64,000 nucleotides of DNA from an uncultured eubacterium 1-6 (GTDB taxonomy: Bacteria > Bacillota > Clostridia > Lachnospirales > Lachnospiraceae), in the NCBI GenBank assembly GCA_903789595.1, contig CAIFEZ010000001.1:1-64000 (forward strand). Reading direction: 5' to 3'. This document shows positions 7,240 through 15,188 of this stretch, in pieces. The notes below the pieces were generated by a model. The model worked only from the letters and a program-made list of their open reading frames with translations. It ran no database searches and had not been told where the DNA came from. The position numbers were made by a program, and so were the translations under genes. The first letter of the stretch is position 1. Each line of letters opens with the position of its first letter.

Positions 7240-8232
7240 ATGTGGATTGGAGAAGCGGCAGAACGGATCCGGCATCAATATGCACTGCGTACTGCCGTAA
7301 AAGAAGCACTCGACACACTTCCGGCAGCAGTTTGCTATTTTAACTCCTCCGGATCAGTGAAATTGTGCAACCCAGTCATGTACAGGCTGTTTCGAAAAAT
7401 TGCACAGAGTGATCTTCAAAGCTACCAGGAGCTGAAAAGTGCACTGGACGGGTGCGATTCATCGACCGGTATTGTACGGGACGGTAATGTCTTTCTCTTC
7501 CCCGATGGAAGCGTATGGAAGTATTCGGAAGCTCCGGTCAAAACGGAATATGGAGAGATCTATATAGAGACGGTGTTCAGCAATGTGACCGAATTGTATG
7601 AAAGGCGGCAGGAATTAAAACGTCAGTCAAAAGAGCTGAAAAAGATGTATGAGGAATTGAAAAATCTGTCAGATCATATGAAGGAGGCAGCCAGGGAGCA
7701 GGAAATTTTAAACATGAAATCACGGCTGCATGACCAAATGAACCTCGGGGTCACCGCGATACGGCAGATGTTGCGCAGCGGTACTGCTTCTTCGGAAAAT
7801 TCTGCAGCAGTCGTGCAGTTTCGCCGCGCCATTCAGGTGCTGCAGGAGGAAAACAGCTGCCCGCAGGACGGCCTGACGGAGTTTATCCATGATGCAGCGG
7901 TATCCGGTATTCATGTAAAAATAACAGGGCAAATGCCGAAAGAAAGGGAGACGCTGGAGCTGTTTTTGAAGATTATGCGGGAAGCATGTGTCAATGCAGC
8001 TCGACATGCGGATGCCACAATACTTTTTGTGGAAGTAGAGCGCGGGCAGGGTTGGCACATGCTTCGCGTGACCAATGACGGAAGGCCGCCGGAAGAGGCG
8101 GCTGCGCCGCGGGGCGGTCTGGCGGATCTGGAGAGACTCGTTGTGAAAGAGGACGGAAGGATGGAAATCTGTTGGCATCCGTCGTTTGTTCTGACCGTGA
8201 GGCTGCCGGACTGTGTTGGCGTCAGATTGTGA
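7240..8232 (+). CDS. Cytoplasmic sensor histidine kinase
   Basis: A 330-residue soluble kinase without membrane segments. An N-terminal PAS-like region (about 20-110) is followed by a coiled coil (about 115-160) and a DHp helix in which MKSRLHDQMN places the probable phosphoacceptor at His164. A HATPase domain of the HisKA_3/LytS-like kind comes next, with the N-box REACVNAARHA and a short glycine segment GGLADLERL. It starts two bases after the 7TM sensor and ends 26 bases before the NarL-type regulator, so all three are one operon. The 7TM partner probably supplies the signal. Confidence 0.8.
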   Translation: MWIGEAAERIRHQYALRTAVKEALDTLPAAVCYFNSSGSVKLCNPVMYRLFRKIAQSDLQSYQELKSALDGCDSSTGIVRDGNVFLFPDGSVWKYSEAPVKTEYGEIYIETVFSNVTELYERRQELKRQSKELKKMYEELKNLSDHMKEAAREQEILNMKSRLHDQMNLGVTAIRQMLRSGTASSENSAAVVQFRRAIQVLQEENSCPQDGLTEFIHDAAVSGIHVKITGQMPKERETLELFLKIMREACVNAARHADATILFVEVERGQGWHMLRVTNDGRPPEEAAAPRGGLADLERLVVKEDGRMEICWHPSFVLTVRLPDCVGVRL

Positions 8233-8258
8233 GATCGGGAGAGAACAGGAGGGGCAGT

Positions 8259-8888
8259 ATGACGAAGGTTTTGGTCATTGATGACCAGCGGATTGCCAGA
8301 GAATATATGGAGAATATCGTGAAAAATGGCGGAGACTACGAACTGGTGGGCAGTCTGTCGAAAGCGGATCTTGCAGAAACCGTCTGCCGCAGGAGCAGGG
8401 TCGATCTGGTGCTCATGGATGTCTGTACCCATAGTACGAAAGACGGTATCGACACAGCTTCCGAGCTGCGCAGACAGTTTCCGGAATTGAAAATCATTGT
8501 CGTCACCTCGATGGTTGAGGAGAGCTTTATCAAGCGTGCGCGAGAAGCAGGGGCGGACAGCTTCTGGTATAAAGACGTCAGTCCGGAGGACCTGCTGACC
8601 GTCATGGATGCGACTATGCAGGGCAGACAGATCTGGCCTGCGGAGACACCGGCGGTAAAGATCGGAATTACGACCAGCAATGATTTGACGGAGACTGAAA
8701 TCAAGGTGCTGCGCCTGGTCTGTGAAGGGCTGGAGTACAGCGAAATCGCAGAACGGCTGCACTACACGAAAGACAATGTAAAGTATCATATTCGAAACAT
8801 TCTGCAGAAAACAGGCTATGCAAACAAGACACAGCTCGCCATTGCCGTTACAGGAAAACAATATATTATACCGAAGCTGTTTGATTGA
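8259..8888 (+). CDS. NarL/LuxR-type response regulator
   Basis: A 209-residue regulator with an N-terminal receiver domain: acidic pair in LVIDDQ, phosphoacceptor Asp54 in LVLMDVC, and a later Lys in WYKD. The C-terminal LuxR-type helix-turn-helix reads LTETEIKVLRLVCEGLEYSEIA. The ATG at 8259 is chosen because AGGAGGGG lies directly upstream. It is the output partner of the kinase encoded immediately upstream. Its target could be the downstream envelope-stress genes. That link is inferred from position only. Confidence 0.85.
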   Translation: MTKVLVIDDQRIAREYMENIVKNGGDYELVGSLSKADLAETVCRRSRVDLVLMDVCTHSTKDGIDTASELRRQFPELKIIVVTSMVEESFIKRAREAGADSFWYKDVSPEDLLTVMDATMQGRQIWPAETPAVKIGITTSNDLTETEIKVLRLVCEGLEYSEIAERLHYTKDNVKYHIRNILQKTGYANKTQLAIAVTGKQYIIPKLFD

Positions 8889-8910
8889 AAGTATGTCTGA
8901 TTTATTAAGT

Positions 8911-8968
8911 CCCCGGTTTATTTTGATGTGTACCCGGAATTCCGGATACATATCAGAGTAAGCCGGGG
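8911..8968 (+). terminator. Long RNA hairpin after the regulator gene
   Basis: Two 29-base arms meet at 8939/8940 with no loop. Twenty-eight of 29 positions pair on the plus-strand RNA, four of them as G.U; only C8933-A8946 fails. On the minus strand these four become A.C mismatches, so the structure is selected for a plus-strand transcript. It is followed by ATTTTGG, a weak T tract. It probably ends the three-gene sensor operon, or it could process or stabilise mRNA between the two operons. Confidence 0.6.
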
Positions 8969-9145
8969 ATTTTGGTATGTAACTTCAGGCGGTTACGTTT
9001 TTGCAAAAGGTACCGATTCGATAACTTTACCCTTATGGGTAGGGAAGGAAGAATTCGCTGCTCTTATAATGAGGGTGTACAGAAAGAAACGCATTGTCTC
9101 ATGTCTGGGGTCGGATATGAATCAGAACATTTGGAGGTAAGGATA

Positions 9146-9529
9146 TTGCGTCGGGTCGTGATTGATATGCAGAATATGCTGTTTGCGGATGCGATAGCGG
9201 AAGCATTGCGTAAATTTGATTCTGATTTTGATCCGGTCATGAGTGAAAGTCCGGACAAGACTCTGGAATTATGCAATGCCATACTGGCGAACATTCTGGT
9301 TATGGAGGTTACCGCTTATGCGCCATGGATGCTGGAGGGAAGAATGCGAATTCGTGATGCGCTGAAGAACAGCAATCCGGATTGCAAGGTGGTGCTGGTA
9401 GTTGATGAGAACACGGAGAAAAAACTGGCGGACCGGGTCAGACAGGCCAAAAAAGATGGTCTGATTGACAACTTTATCTATGGATCGGTTTCTTCCAGTT
9501 ATCTGTCGGCAGTCATTGACGCACTGTGA
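9146..9529 (+). CDS. Pseudo-receiver (CheY-like) protein
   Basis: A stand-alone 127-residue protein with the alternating beta-alpha pattern of a response-regulator receiver: VVIDMQNMLFADAIAEALRK, then ILVMEVTAYAPW, KVVLVVDEN and NFIYGSVSSSYLSAVI. The phosphoacceptor position reads MEVT instead of MDxx, and the acidic pair and conserved Lys are absent, so it should not be phosphorylated normally. The TTG at 9146 is chosen because GGAGGT at 9133-9138 is well spaced; an upstream in-frame extension would read through unrelated sequence. It sits 31 bases before the SPFH gene and may act as an adaptor. Confidence 0.6.
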   Translation: MRRVVIDMQNMLFADAIAEALRKFDSDFDPVMSESPDKTLELCNAILANILVMEVTAYAPWMLEGRMRIRDALKNSNPDCKVVLVVDENTEKKLADRVRQAKKDGLIDNFIYGSVSSSYLSAVIDAL

Positions 9530-9560
9530 CAGAACAAAAATCGAGACGGGAGGTAATGGT

Positions 9561-11015
9561 ATGGGACTTATCAAAGCAGGAATCGGGGCGCTGGGATCTA
9601 CACTGGCAGACCAGTGGAAGGAATTTTTCTATTGTGACGCGCTTCCCAATGACGTGCTCATGAGACGCGGGCAGAAACGGATCACCGGGCGTTCTTCCAA
9701 TACAAAAGGAAATGACAATGTGATCTCAAACGGCTCGGGCATCGCTGTGGCGGACGGTCAGTGCATGATCATTGTGGATCAGGGCGAAATTGTCGAGGTT
9801 TGTGCCGAGCCGGGAGAGTTTACCTATGATACATCCTCGGAGCCGAGTATCTTCAGCGGCAGGTTCGGGGAGAGCCTGAAGGAAAGCTTCCGCACCATTG
9901 GGAGGCGGTTCACTTACGGCGGCGACACAGGCAGGGATCAGCGTGTCTACTATTTTAATACAAAGGAAATCCTGGACAATAAGTTTGGTACGGCAAATCC
10001 GATCATTTTCGAAGTTGTGAATAAGCGGATCGGCATGAGCCGAACGGTTCAGCTGCGGTGCAACGGAGTATATACCTATGTGATCTCTGATCCGCTGGTT
10101 TTTTATAAGCGGCTCTGCGGGAATGTCGCGGACGAATATACCCGTGACCAGATTGACGCGCAGCTCAAGACGGAATTCATTGACGCGCTTCAGCCGGCCT
10201 TCGGAGCGCTCGCCGAGCAGGAGCTCAGGCCTGCACAGATTCCGGCCAAATCCGGAGAATTGAAAGCCGCGATGAACGAGGCATTGCGGCAGGAATGGAT
10301 CGACAACCGCGGCATTTCCGTCGGGAAGATTGCACTGAATCCGATTACGCTGACCGAAGCCGATATGAAGAAGATCAACGAGATGGAGGATGCGGCTACG
10401 GTGGGAACCAATCCGTTTATGATGGCAGGCCGGGTGACAAATGCGACAGCGGATGCCATGGAGACTGCCGCCGGAAATTCTGCCGGGGCCATGACCGGTT
10501 TCCTTGGCATGGGAATGGCCGGCATCGGAAGTCAGGGCGGATTCGGCGCGGCGCAGAACCTGTACAGCATGGGACAGCAGATGCAGGCACAACAGGCGCA
10601 GTCTCAGCAGATGCAGTCCGGGCAATCCCGGCAGCCGCAGACCGCAGCGCCTGAACAGAACAGCTGGAAATGCAGCTGCGGAGCAGTGGCGACCGGGAAG
10701 TTCTGTCCGGAGTGCGGTGCGAAGAGACCGGAGCCGGTACCGGCAGGGGCATGGAAGTGCAAATGCGGGGCCACGGCGACCGGAAAGTTCTGCCCGGAAT
10801 GCGGCTCACCGAGGCCGTCGGAGGAGGTTGGCTGGACCTGTTCCTGCGGAACGGTAAATAAAGGCAGGTTCTGCTCAAATTGTGGTGCCCCAAAACCTGC
10901 AGGCGCACCGGTGTACCGGTGTGACAAATGCGGATGGGAGCCGGAGGATCCGGCGCACCCACCGAAGTTTTGCCCGGAATGCGGGGATCCTTTTGACGAC
11001 AGCGACCGGAAGTAA
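9561..11015 (+). CDS. SPFH-domain protein with zinc ribbons (YdjI-like)
   Basis: A 484-residue protein of the YdjI type (often mislabelled virion core protein). Residues about 20-300 form the SPFH/band-7-like domain, starting with the conserved ADQWKEFFYCDALPNDVLM stretch. A Gly/Met/Gln-rich linker follows, then four short zinc ribbons with CxC or CxxC pairs (for example SCGAVATGKFCPECG). YdjI in B. subtilis belongs to the ydjFGHI envelope-stress operon, in which a PspA homologue is recruited to membrane. The ATG at 9561 has a GGGAGG site. No pspA-like gene is present here. Confidence 0.8.
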   Translation: MGLIKAGIGALGSTLADQWKEFFYCDALPNDVLMRRGQKRITGRSSNTKGNDNVISNGSGIAVADGQCMIIVDQGEIVEVCAEPGEFTYDTSSEPSIFSGRFGESLKESFRTIGRRFTYGGDTGRDQRVYYFNTKEILDNKFGTANPIIFEVVNKRIGMSRTVQLRCNGVYTYVISDPLVFYKRLCGNVADEYTRDQIDAQLKTEFIDALQPAFGALAEQELRPAQIPAKSGELKAAMNEALRQEWIDNRGISVGKIALNPITLTEADMKKINEMEDAATVGTNPFMMAGRVTNATADAMETAAGNSAGAMTGFLGMGMAGIGSQGGFGAAQNLYSMGQQMQAQQAQSQQMQSGQSRQPQTAAPEQNSWKCSCGAVATGKFCPECGAKRPEPVPAGAWKCKCGATATGKFCPECGSPRPSEEVGWTCSCGTVNKGRFCSNCGAPKPAGAPVYRCDKCGWEPEDPAHPPKFCPECGDPFDDSDRK

Positions 11016-11039
11016 ATCTTGATGAGGGGAGGGAAAGCT

Positions 11040-11453
11040 ATGAAGAATCAGGGACAGACATTTTTGAAGGTCACATCGATTTTAATGGTCATCGGTGGAA
11101 TTATCGCCTTGCTCGCAGGAGTATTTGCAATTCTGGGAGTCAGCGCACTGGCGGCACTGATGGGGAGTGCGGAAGGAACCGGACTTCTCTATGCCGGCTC
11201 CGTTCTTGCAGTGGTCGCCTCGGCAGTTGAGATTCTTGCAGGCGCAAAGGGCCTCAAAGCGTGCAGGCTGCCGGAAAAAGCCGGCGGGTGCGTGATCCTT
11301 GGTATTGCGATAGTGGCTCTCAGCATGATTTCTATGGCGGTCAGTGTGAAAGGCGGAGGGGAGTTTAAAATCATTAACCTTGTGGTCAATCTTCTGGTAC
11401 CCGTCTTATATATCCTTGGAGCGGTAAAAACAAAACCGGCTGCAAGGGCGTGA
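11040..11453 (+). CDS. Small four-helix membrane protein
   Basis: A 137-residue protein with about four hydrophobic helices (roughly residues 10-40, 50-70, 80-105 and 115-130) and short loops. I recognise no named family. It lies between the SPFH gene and the zinc-ribbon gene in the same direction, so it is probably part of the same envelope-stress complex. The ATG at 11040 is preceded by a GGGGAGGG site; an in-frame ATG at 11019 lies upstream of that site. Confidence 0.7.
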   Translation: MKNQGQTFLKVTSILMVIGGIIALLAGVFAILGVSALAALMGSAEGTGLLYAGSVLAVVASAVEILAGAKGLKACRLPEKAGGCVILGIAIVALSMISMAVSVKGGGEFKIINLVVNLLVPVLYILGAVKTKPAARA

Positions 11454-11478
11454 CAGGGAGCATAAAAGGACGTTTATG

Positions 11479-11512
11479 AACAAGAGGACTGCTGTTTCGC
11501 GGAAGCCCTCTT
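11479..11512 (+). other. Intergenic hairpin between two operon genes
   Basis: CAAGAGG pairs with CCTCTTG across about 20 bases, with further partial pairing inside (GC/GC and TTC/GGA). There is no T tract. It sits between the membrane-protein and zinc-ribbon genes and may adjust relative mRNA stability. Confidence 0.35.
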
Positions 11513-11555
11513 GCATGGGCGGCAGATATAGAAAGCATGCAGGGAGGAAGCGCAT

Positions 11556-12650
11556 ATGAGTGCTTTACAGGAATATAAATGTCCGTGCTGCGGAGGCGCA
11601 ATTGCCTTTGACAGCGGGACGCAGAAAATGAAATGTCCGTTTTGCGATACGGAATTTGAAGTAGAAACCCTAGAAGCCTATGCCGGGGAACAGGCCTCCG
11701 GCCGGGAGGATGAGATGAACTGGGAAACAGCCGCGGGAGGAGCGTGGCAGGAAGGAGAAGCGGAGGGACTTCGCACTTATGTGTGCCAGTCGTGCGGCGG
11801 TGAGATCGTAGGCGATGAGAATACCGCGGCGGCATCCTGTCCGTTCTGCGGGAATCCGGTGGTTATGACGGGGCAGTTTTCCGGCGCGCTGAAGCCAGAT
11901 TATATCATTCCGTTCAAGATGGACAAGAAGGCTGCAAAGGAAGCGCTTCAAAAGCATTACGGTGGAAAGCGGCTTCTTCCCAAGGTGTTCAAGGATCAGA
12001 ATCACATTGATGAGATCAAGGGCATATACGTGCCGTTCTGGCTTTTTGACGCGGAGGCGGAGGCGAACATCCGATATAAGGCGACCAGCGTCCGGACCTG
12101 GAGCGACAGCAGCTATCAATACAAGGAGACCAGCTACTATTTGGTCACCCGGGGCGGGGAGATTGGCTTTGAGAGGGTTCCTGTGGACGGCTCTTCCAAA
12201 ATGCCGGACGATCTGATGGAGTCGATTGAGCCGTTCCTGTTTTCCGATGCGGTAGATTTCAAAACAGCTTATCTGGCGGGATATCTGGCAGATAAATATG
12301 ATGTAGATGAAGAACAGAGCATAGAACGGGCCAATGCCAGGATCAAACAGAGCACGGAGAAAGCCTTTGCGGATACGGTCAGCAACTATACGAGCGTGGT
12401 TCCGGAAGCAGGCAGCGTGAAGCTTCGGGGCGGAAAGGCAGCCTATGCGCTCTATCCGGTGTGGATGCTCAACACCACCTGGAATGGAAAAAACTACACC
12501 TTCGCGATGAACGGTCAGACCGGAAAACTGGTGGGTGATCTTCCGGTAGATAAAGGCGCAGCCCGTAAATGGACGTTAGGGCTGACAGCCCTGTGCAGTG
12601 CCGCGGCCTACGGGATTATCTGGCTTCTGCATCTGGCGAGAATCTTATAG
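11556..12650 (+). CDS. TFIIB-type zinc-ribbon membrane protein (YdjG-like)
   Basis: A 364-residue protein beginning with two zinc ribbons: CPCCGG near residue 9 with CPFC near 28, and a second pair QSCGG / CPFCGNPV near residues 75-98. A large soluble region includes IKGIYVPFWLFDAEAEA, and there is one C-terminal hydrophobic helix (about 340-360). This is the YdjG arrangement of B. subtilis, whose partners are YdjH and YdjI; both have counterparts beside it here. It probably anchors the SPFH protein at the membrane. Confidence 0.75.
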   Translation: MSALQEYKCPCCGGAIAFDSGTQKMKCPFCDTEFEVETLEAYAGEQASGREDEMNWETAAGGAWQEGEAEGLRTYVCQSCGGEIVGDENTAAASCPFCGNPVVMTGQFSGALKPDYIIPFKMDKKAAKEALQKHYGGKRLLPKVFKDQNHIDEIKGIYVPFWLFDAEAEANIRYKATSVRTWSDSSYQYKETSYYLVTRGGEIGFERVPVDGSSKMPDDLMESIEPFLFSDAVDFKTAYLAGYLADKYDVDEEQSIERANARIKQSTEKAFADTVSNYTSVVPEAGSVKLRGGKAAYALYPVWMLNTTWNGKNYTFAMNGQTGKLVGDLPVDKGAARKWTLGLTALCSAAAYGIIWLLHLARIL

Positions 12651-12663
12651 GGAGGGCAGACCG

Positions 12664-13488
12664 ATGAAAAAGCGTATTTTTTCGATTTTTCTTCTGCTCG
12701 CACTTTGTCTTGGCATGGCAGTGCCGGCTTTTGCAGCGGACAGTGGAGAAGAAACAGGCGGATTCGCAGACGCATATCACCGTCTGCAGGATCAGGCCGC
12801 TGTTATAACAGAAGAAGAGGACAGCGAGATTCAGCAGCTTCTTGATCAAGACAGCACAGAGCTGAAATTTGATCTGTGCATTGTGATTGTAGAGAGTCTG
12901 GAGGGCCGGACCGCCAGAGATTATGCGGATGACTGGTATAATTCCTGCCAGTACGGCTATGGAAGCGATAAGGATGGAGCTCTGCTTCTGATCAGCACAG
13001 AGGACAGGGACTGGGCAGTTTCCACGCACGGATATGGAATTACGGCTTTTACAGACGAGGGCATTCAATATCTCGGAGAGCAGATGAAAGGAGATCTGTC
13101 TGCCGGGAACTATACGGAAGCCTTTCGTACGTTTGCCCGTCTGGGCAGTTCGTATGTGACGCAGGCAAGAGAGGGCAATCCGTTCGATAAGTCTGATATT
13201 CCCCGGAAGCCGTTGTCTGCGGTCTGGTTTTTGGTCTCCGTGGCAATCGGCTTTGTGACAGCTCTGCTTATCGTAGGCTCCATGAAACAGCAGCTGAAGA
13301 CGGTCCGTGCCCAGGCTGCAGCGGGCAGCTATGTGAGGGAAGGAAGTATGATCGTGACGGAAAGCAAAGATCTGTTCCTGTATCACAAGATTGAACGCAC
13401 GGAAAAAGCAAAAAATAATGGTTCTGAAAGCAGCACGCACACATCGTCTTCCGGGACAATACACGGGGGAGGCGGTGGAAAATTCTAG
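12664..13488 (+). CDS. TPM-domain membrane protein (YdjH-like)
   Basis: A 274-residue protein with a cleavable signal peptide ending near AFAAD (residue 24), an extracytoplasmic TPM domain (about 30-165, with the DGALLLISTEDRDWAVSTHGYG core), one membrane helix (about 180-200) and a cytoplasmic tail ending in a glycine-rich GGGGGKF. TPM domains occur in YdjH and in photosystem-repair phosphatases. The gene starts 14 bases after the YdjG-like gene and closes the operon before the terminator at 13571. Confidence 0.8.
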   Translation: MKKRIFSIFLLLALCLGMAVPAFAADSGEETGGFADAYHRLQDQAAVITEEEDSEIQQLLDQDSTELKFDLCIVIVESLEGRTARDYADDWYNSCQYGYGSDKDGALLLISTEDRDWAVSTHGYGITAFTDEGIQYLGEQMKGDLSAGNYTEAFRTFARLGSSYVTQAREGNPFDKSDIPRKPLSAVWFLVSVAIGFVTALLIVGSMKQQLKTVRAQAAAGSYVREGSMIVTESKDLFLYHKIERTEKAKNNGSESSTHTSSSGTIHGGGGGKF

Positions 13489-13570
13489 GAGGAAACGAAA
13501 GGCAAGACGATCCTGTCGGCGTTTTTAGAAGAGCTTATACAGCACATCTTAAGAAATCTTAATGTTTTAT

Positions 13571-13597
13571 AAAGGGCTCCTTTAGGGAGCCCTTTTA
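13571..13597 (+). terminator. Terminator of the ydjGHI-like operon
   Basis: AAAGGGCTCC (13571-13580) pairs perfectly with GGAGCCCTTT (13586-13595) around a TTTAG loop, with a short T tract. The A and T tracts on both sides would allow bidirectional use. Confidence 0.85.
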
Positions 13598-13688
13598 TAG
13601 TGTATGCATAGATTGATACATTTCAAGAGCTTCCCATGGATGTCTAAAGGACAGGCTGTGTAGGAAGAACGATGAAAAGGAAAGAAAT

Positions 13689-15179
13689 ATGCATACAATT
13701 TTGGAAAAATTTGAGGAAACCGTGCATGCGTTTCCGGATCAGATCGCGGTGGAGGATGCCGACAGGCATTACAGCTGGAAGAAGCTGCGGGATGAGGCGC
13801 AGAGAGCCGGAACAGCTCTTTCTTCAATCGGATGTCAGAGAAAACCGGTGGTCCTGATGATGGAGAAATCCTGTGAGGCGCTCGCGCTTCTGTACGGAGT
13901 GCTGTACAGCGGCGGCTTTTATGTTTTTGTAGATACGGCGCAGCCGGATGAACGGATTCGAAAGATCATGAAGAAGCTGGATGCGCGGGTTGTGGTTGCA
14001 GAAGAGGAGCAGAAGCAGCGGCTGCTTGCGATGGGCTATGACGGGAAGATCCTGGAACCGGAAAGTATGTTCCAAGGAGAGATCAGGAGGCAGGAGCTGG
14101 ATAGGATTCGGGAGGAGGCGAAGGCGGAGGATACGCTTTACGCGATCTTCACATCCGGATCGACCGGGGAACCGAAGGGAATCGCTGTGAGTCATGATGC
14201 GGTGGCAAGATTTATCGGGCATTTCACGGAGACTTTCCATATCTGCAGAGATGACATCCTTGGAAATCAGGCGCCGTTTGACTTTGATGTCTCGGTGAAG
14301 GATATTTTTTCCTCGTGTCTGACAGGGGCCAGACTGGTTCTGGTGCCGAGAACCTATTTTGCGATGCCGCGGCAGCTCATTGATTATTTGTGTGAGAAAA
14401 GGGTGACCACATTGATCTGGGCGGTTTCGGCTCTGTGCATGATTTCTCAGTTCGGAGGCTTTGACTACCGGGTGCCGGTGAACCTCGGGAAGGTAATGTT
14501 CAGCGGCGAGGTCATGCCGATGGCGCAGCTGAGGATCTGGCAGGACGCCCTTCCGAAAACGCAGTTTGTGAATCTCTACGGCCCTTCTGAAATTACCTGC
14601 AACTGTACCTATTATCCGGTCCCGAGGTATTTTTCGGGGAGCGTTCTCCCGATCGGAAAAGCTTTTCCGGGGAGGAAGGTTTTTCTGACCGACAAGGATC
14701 AGAAGGAGATCCACAGCGCGAATGTCTCCGGTGAAATCTGTGTGAGCGGAGAATCCCTGGCGGACGGTTACTATCACGATCCAGAGAAGACAGAGCAGGC
14801 TTTTGTGGTCTGGAACGGCGAGAGAATCTACAGAACCGGTGACATCGGGTATTTTGGAAATGACGGGCTTCTGTATTTTGTGGGGCGCAAGGATTTCCAG
14901 ATCAAGCATATGGGGCACCGAATCGAGCTCGGGGAAGTGGAAAATGCCATAGAGCAGATTGCAGGTGTGCAGCGCGCCTGCTGCATCTTCGACAAAAATC
15001 ACAACTGTGTCTACGGATTTTATCAGGGAGAATCTTCTACCAGTGAGGTGAGAAAGGAACTGAAACAGAAGGTGCCTTCGTATATGGTTCCGAATAAGTG
15101 GAGGAAGGTAGATTCCTTTGCACTCAGTGCACATGGAAAGATTGACCGCAATGCCCTGAGGCTGGCGGTCGGAATATGA
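13689..15179 (+). CDS. DltA-like amino acid adenylating enzyme
   Basis: A 496-residue stand-alone adenylation domain. The core motifs are A3 FTSGSTGEPKG (154-164), A4 region FDFDVSVKD (197-205, where the Asp normally holds the substrate amino group), A5 YGPSEIT (297-303), A7 RTGD, A8 RKDFQIKHMGHRIEL and the A10 lysine in HGKIDRNAL. Size and order match DltA, which loads D-alanine onto the carrier DltC. The neighbouring carrier, MBOAT and SGNH genes support a Dlt-like role. The PLP decarboxylase inserted next to it suggests that the loaded amino acid may not be D-alanine. ATG 13689 has a purine-rich site upstream. Confidence 0.85.
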   Translation: MHTILEKFEETVHAFPDQIAVEDADRHYSWKKLRDEAQRAGTALSSIGCQRKPVVLMMEKSCEALALLYGVLYSGGFYVFVDTAQPDERIRKIMKKLDARVVVAEEEQKQRLLAMGYDGKILEPESMFQGEIRRQELDRIREEAKAEDTLYAIFTSGSTGEPKGIAVSHDAVARFIGHFTETFHICRDDILGNQAPFDFDVSVKDIFSSCLTGARLVLVPRTYFAMPRQLIDYLCEKRVTTLIWAVSALCMISQFGGFDYRVPVNLGKVMFSGEVMPMAQLRIWQDALPKTQFVNLYGPSEITCNCTYYPVPRYFSGSVLPIGKAFPGRKVFLTDKDQKEIHSANVSGEICVSGESLADGYYHDPEKTEQAFVVWNGERIYRTGDIGYFGNDGLLYFVGRKDFQIKHMGHRIELGEVENAIEQIAGVQRACCIFDKNHNCVYGFYQGESSTSEVRKELKQKVPSYMVPNKWRKVDSFALSAHGKIDRNALRLAVGI

Positions 15180-15188
15180 GGTGAGTAT

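Noticed and set aside
9465-9560. Longer start for the SPFH gene
   Set aside because: The extra 32 codons overlap the pseudo-receiver gene and precede the strong ribosome site at 9547-9554.
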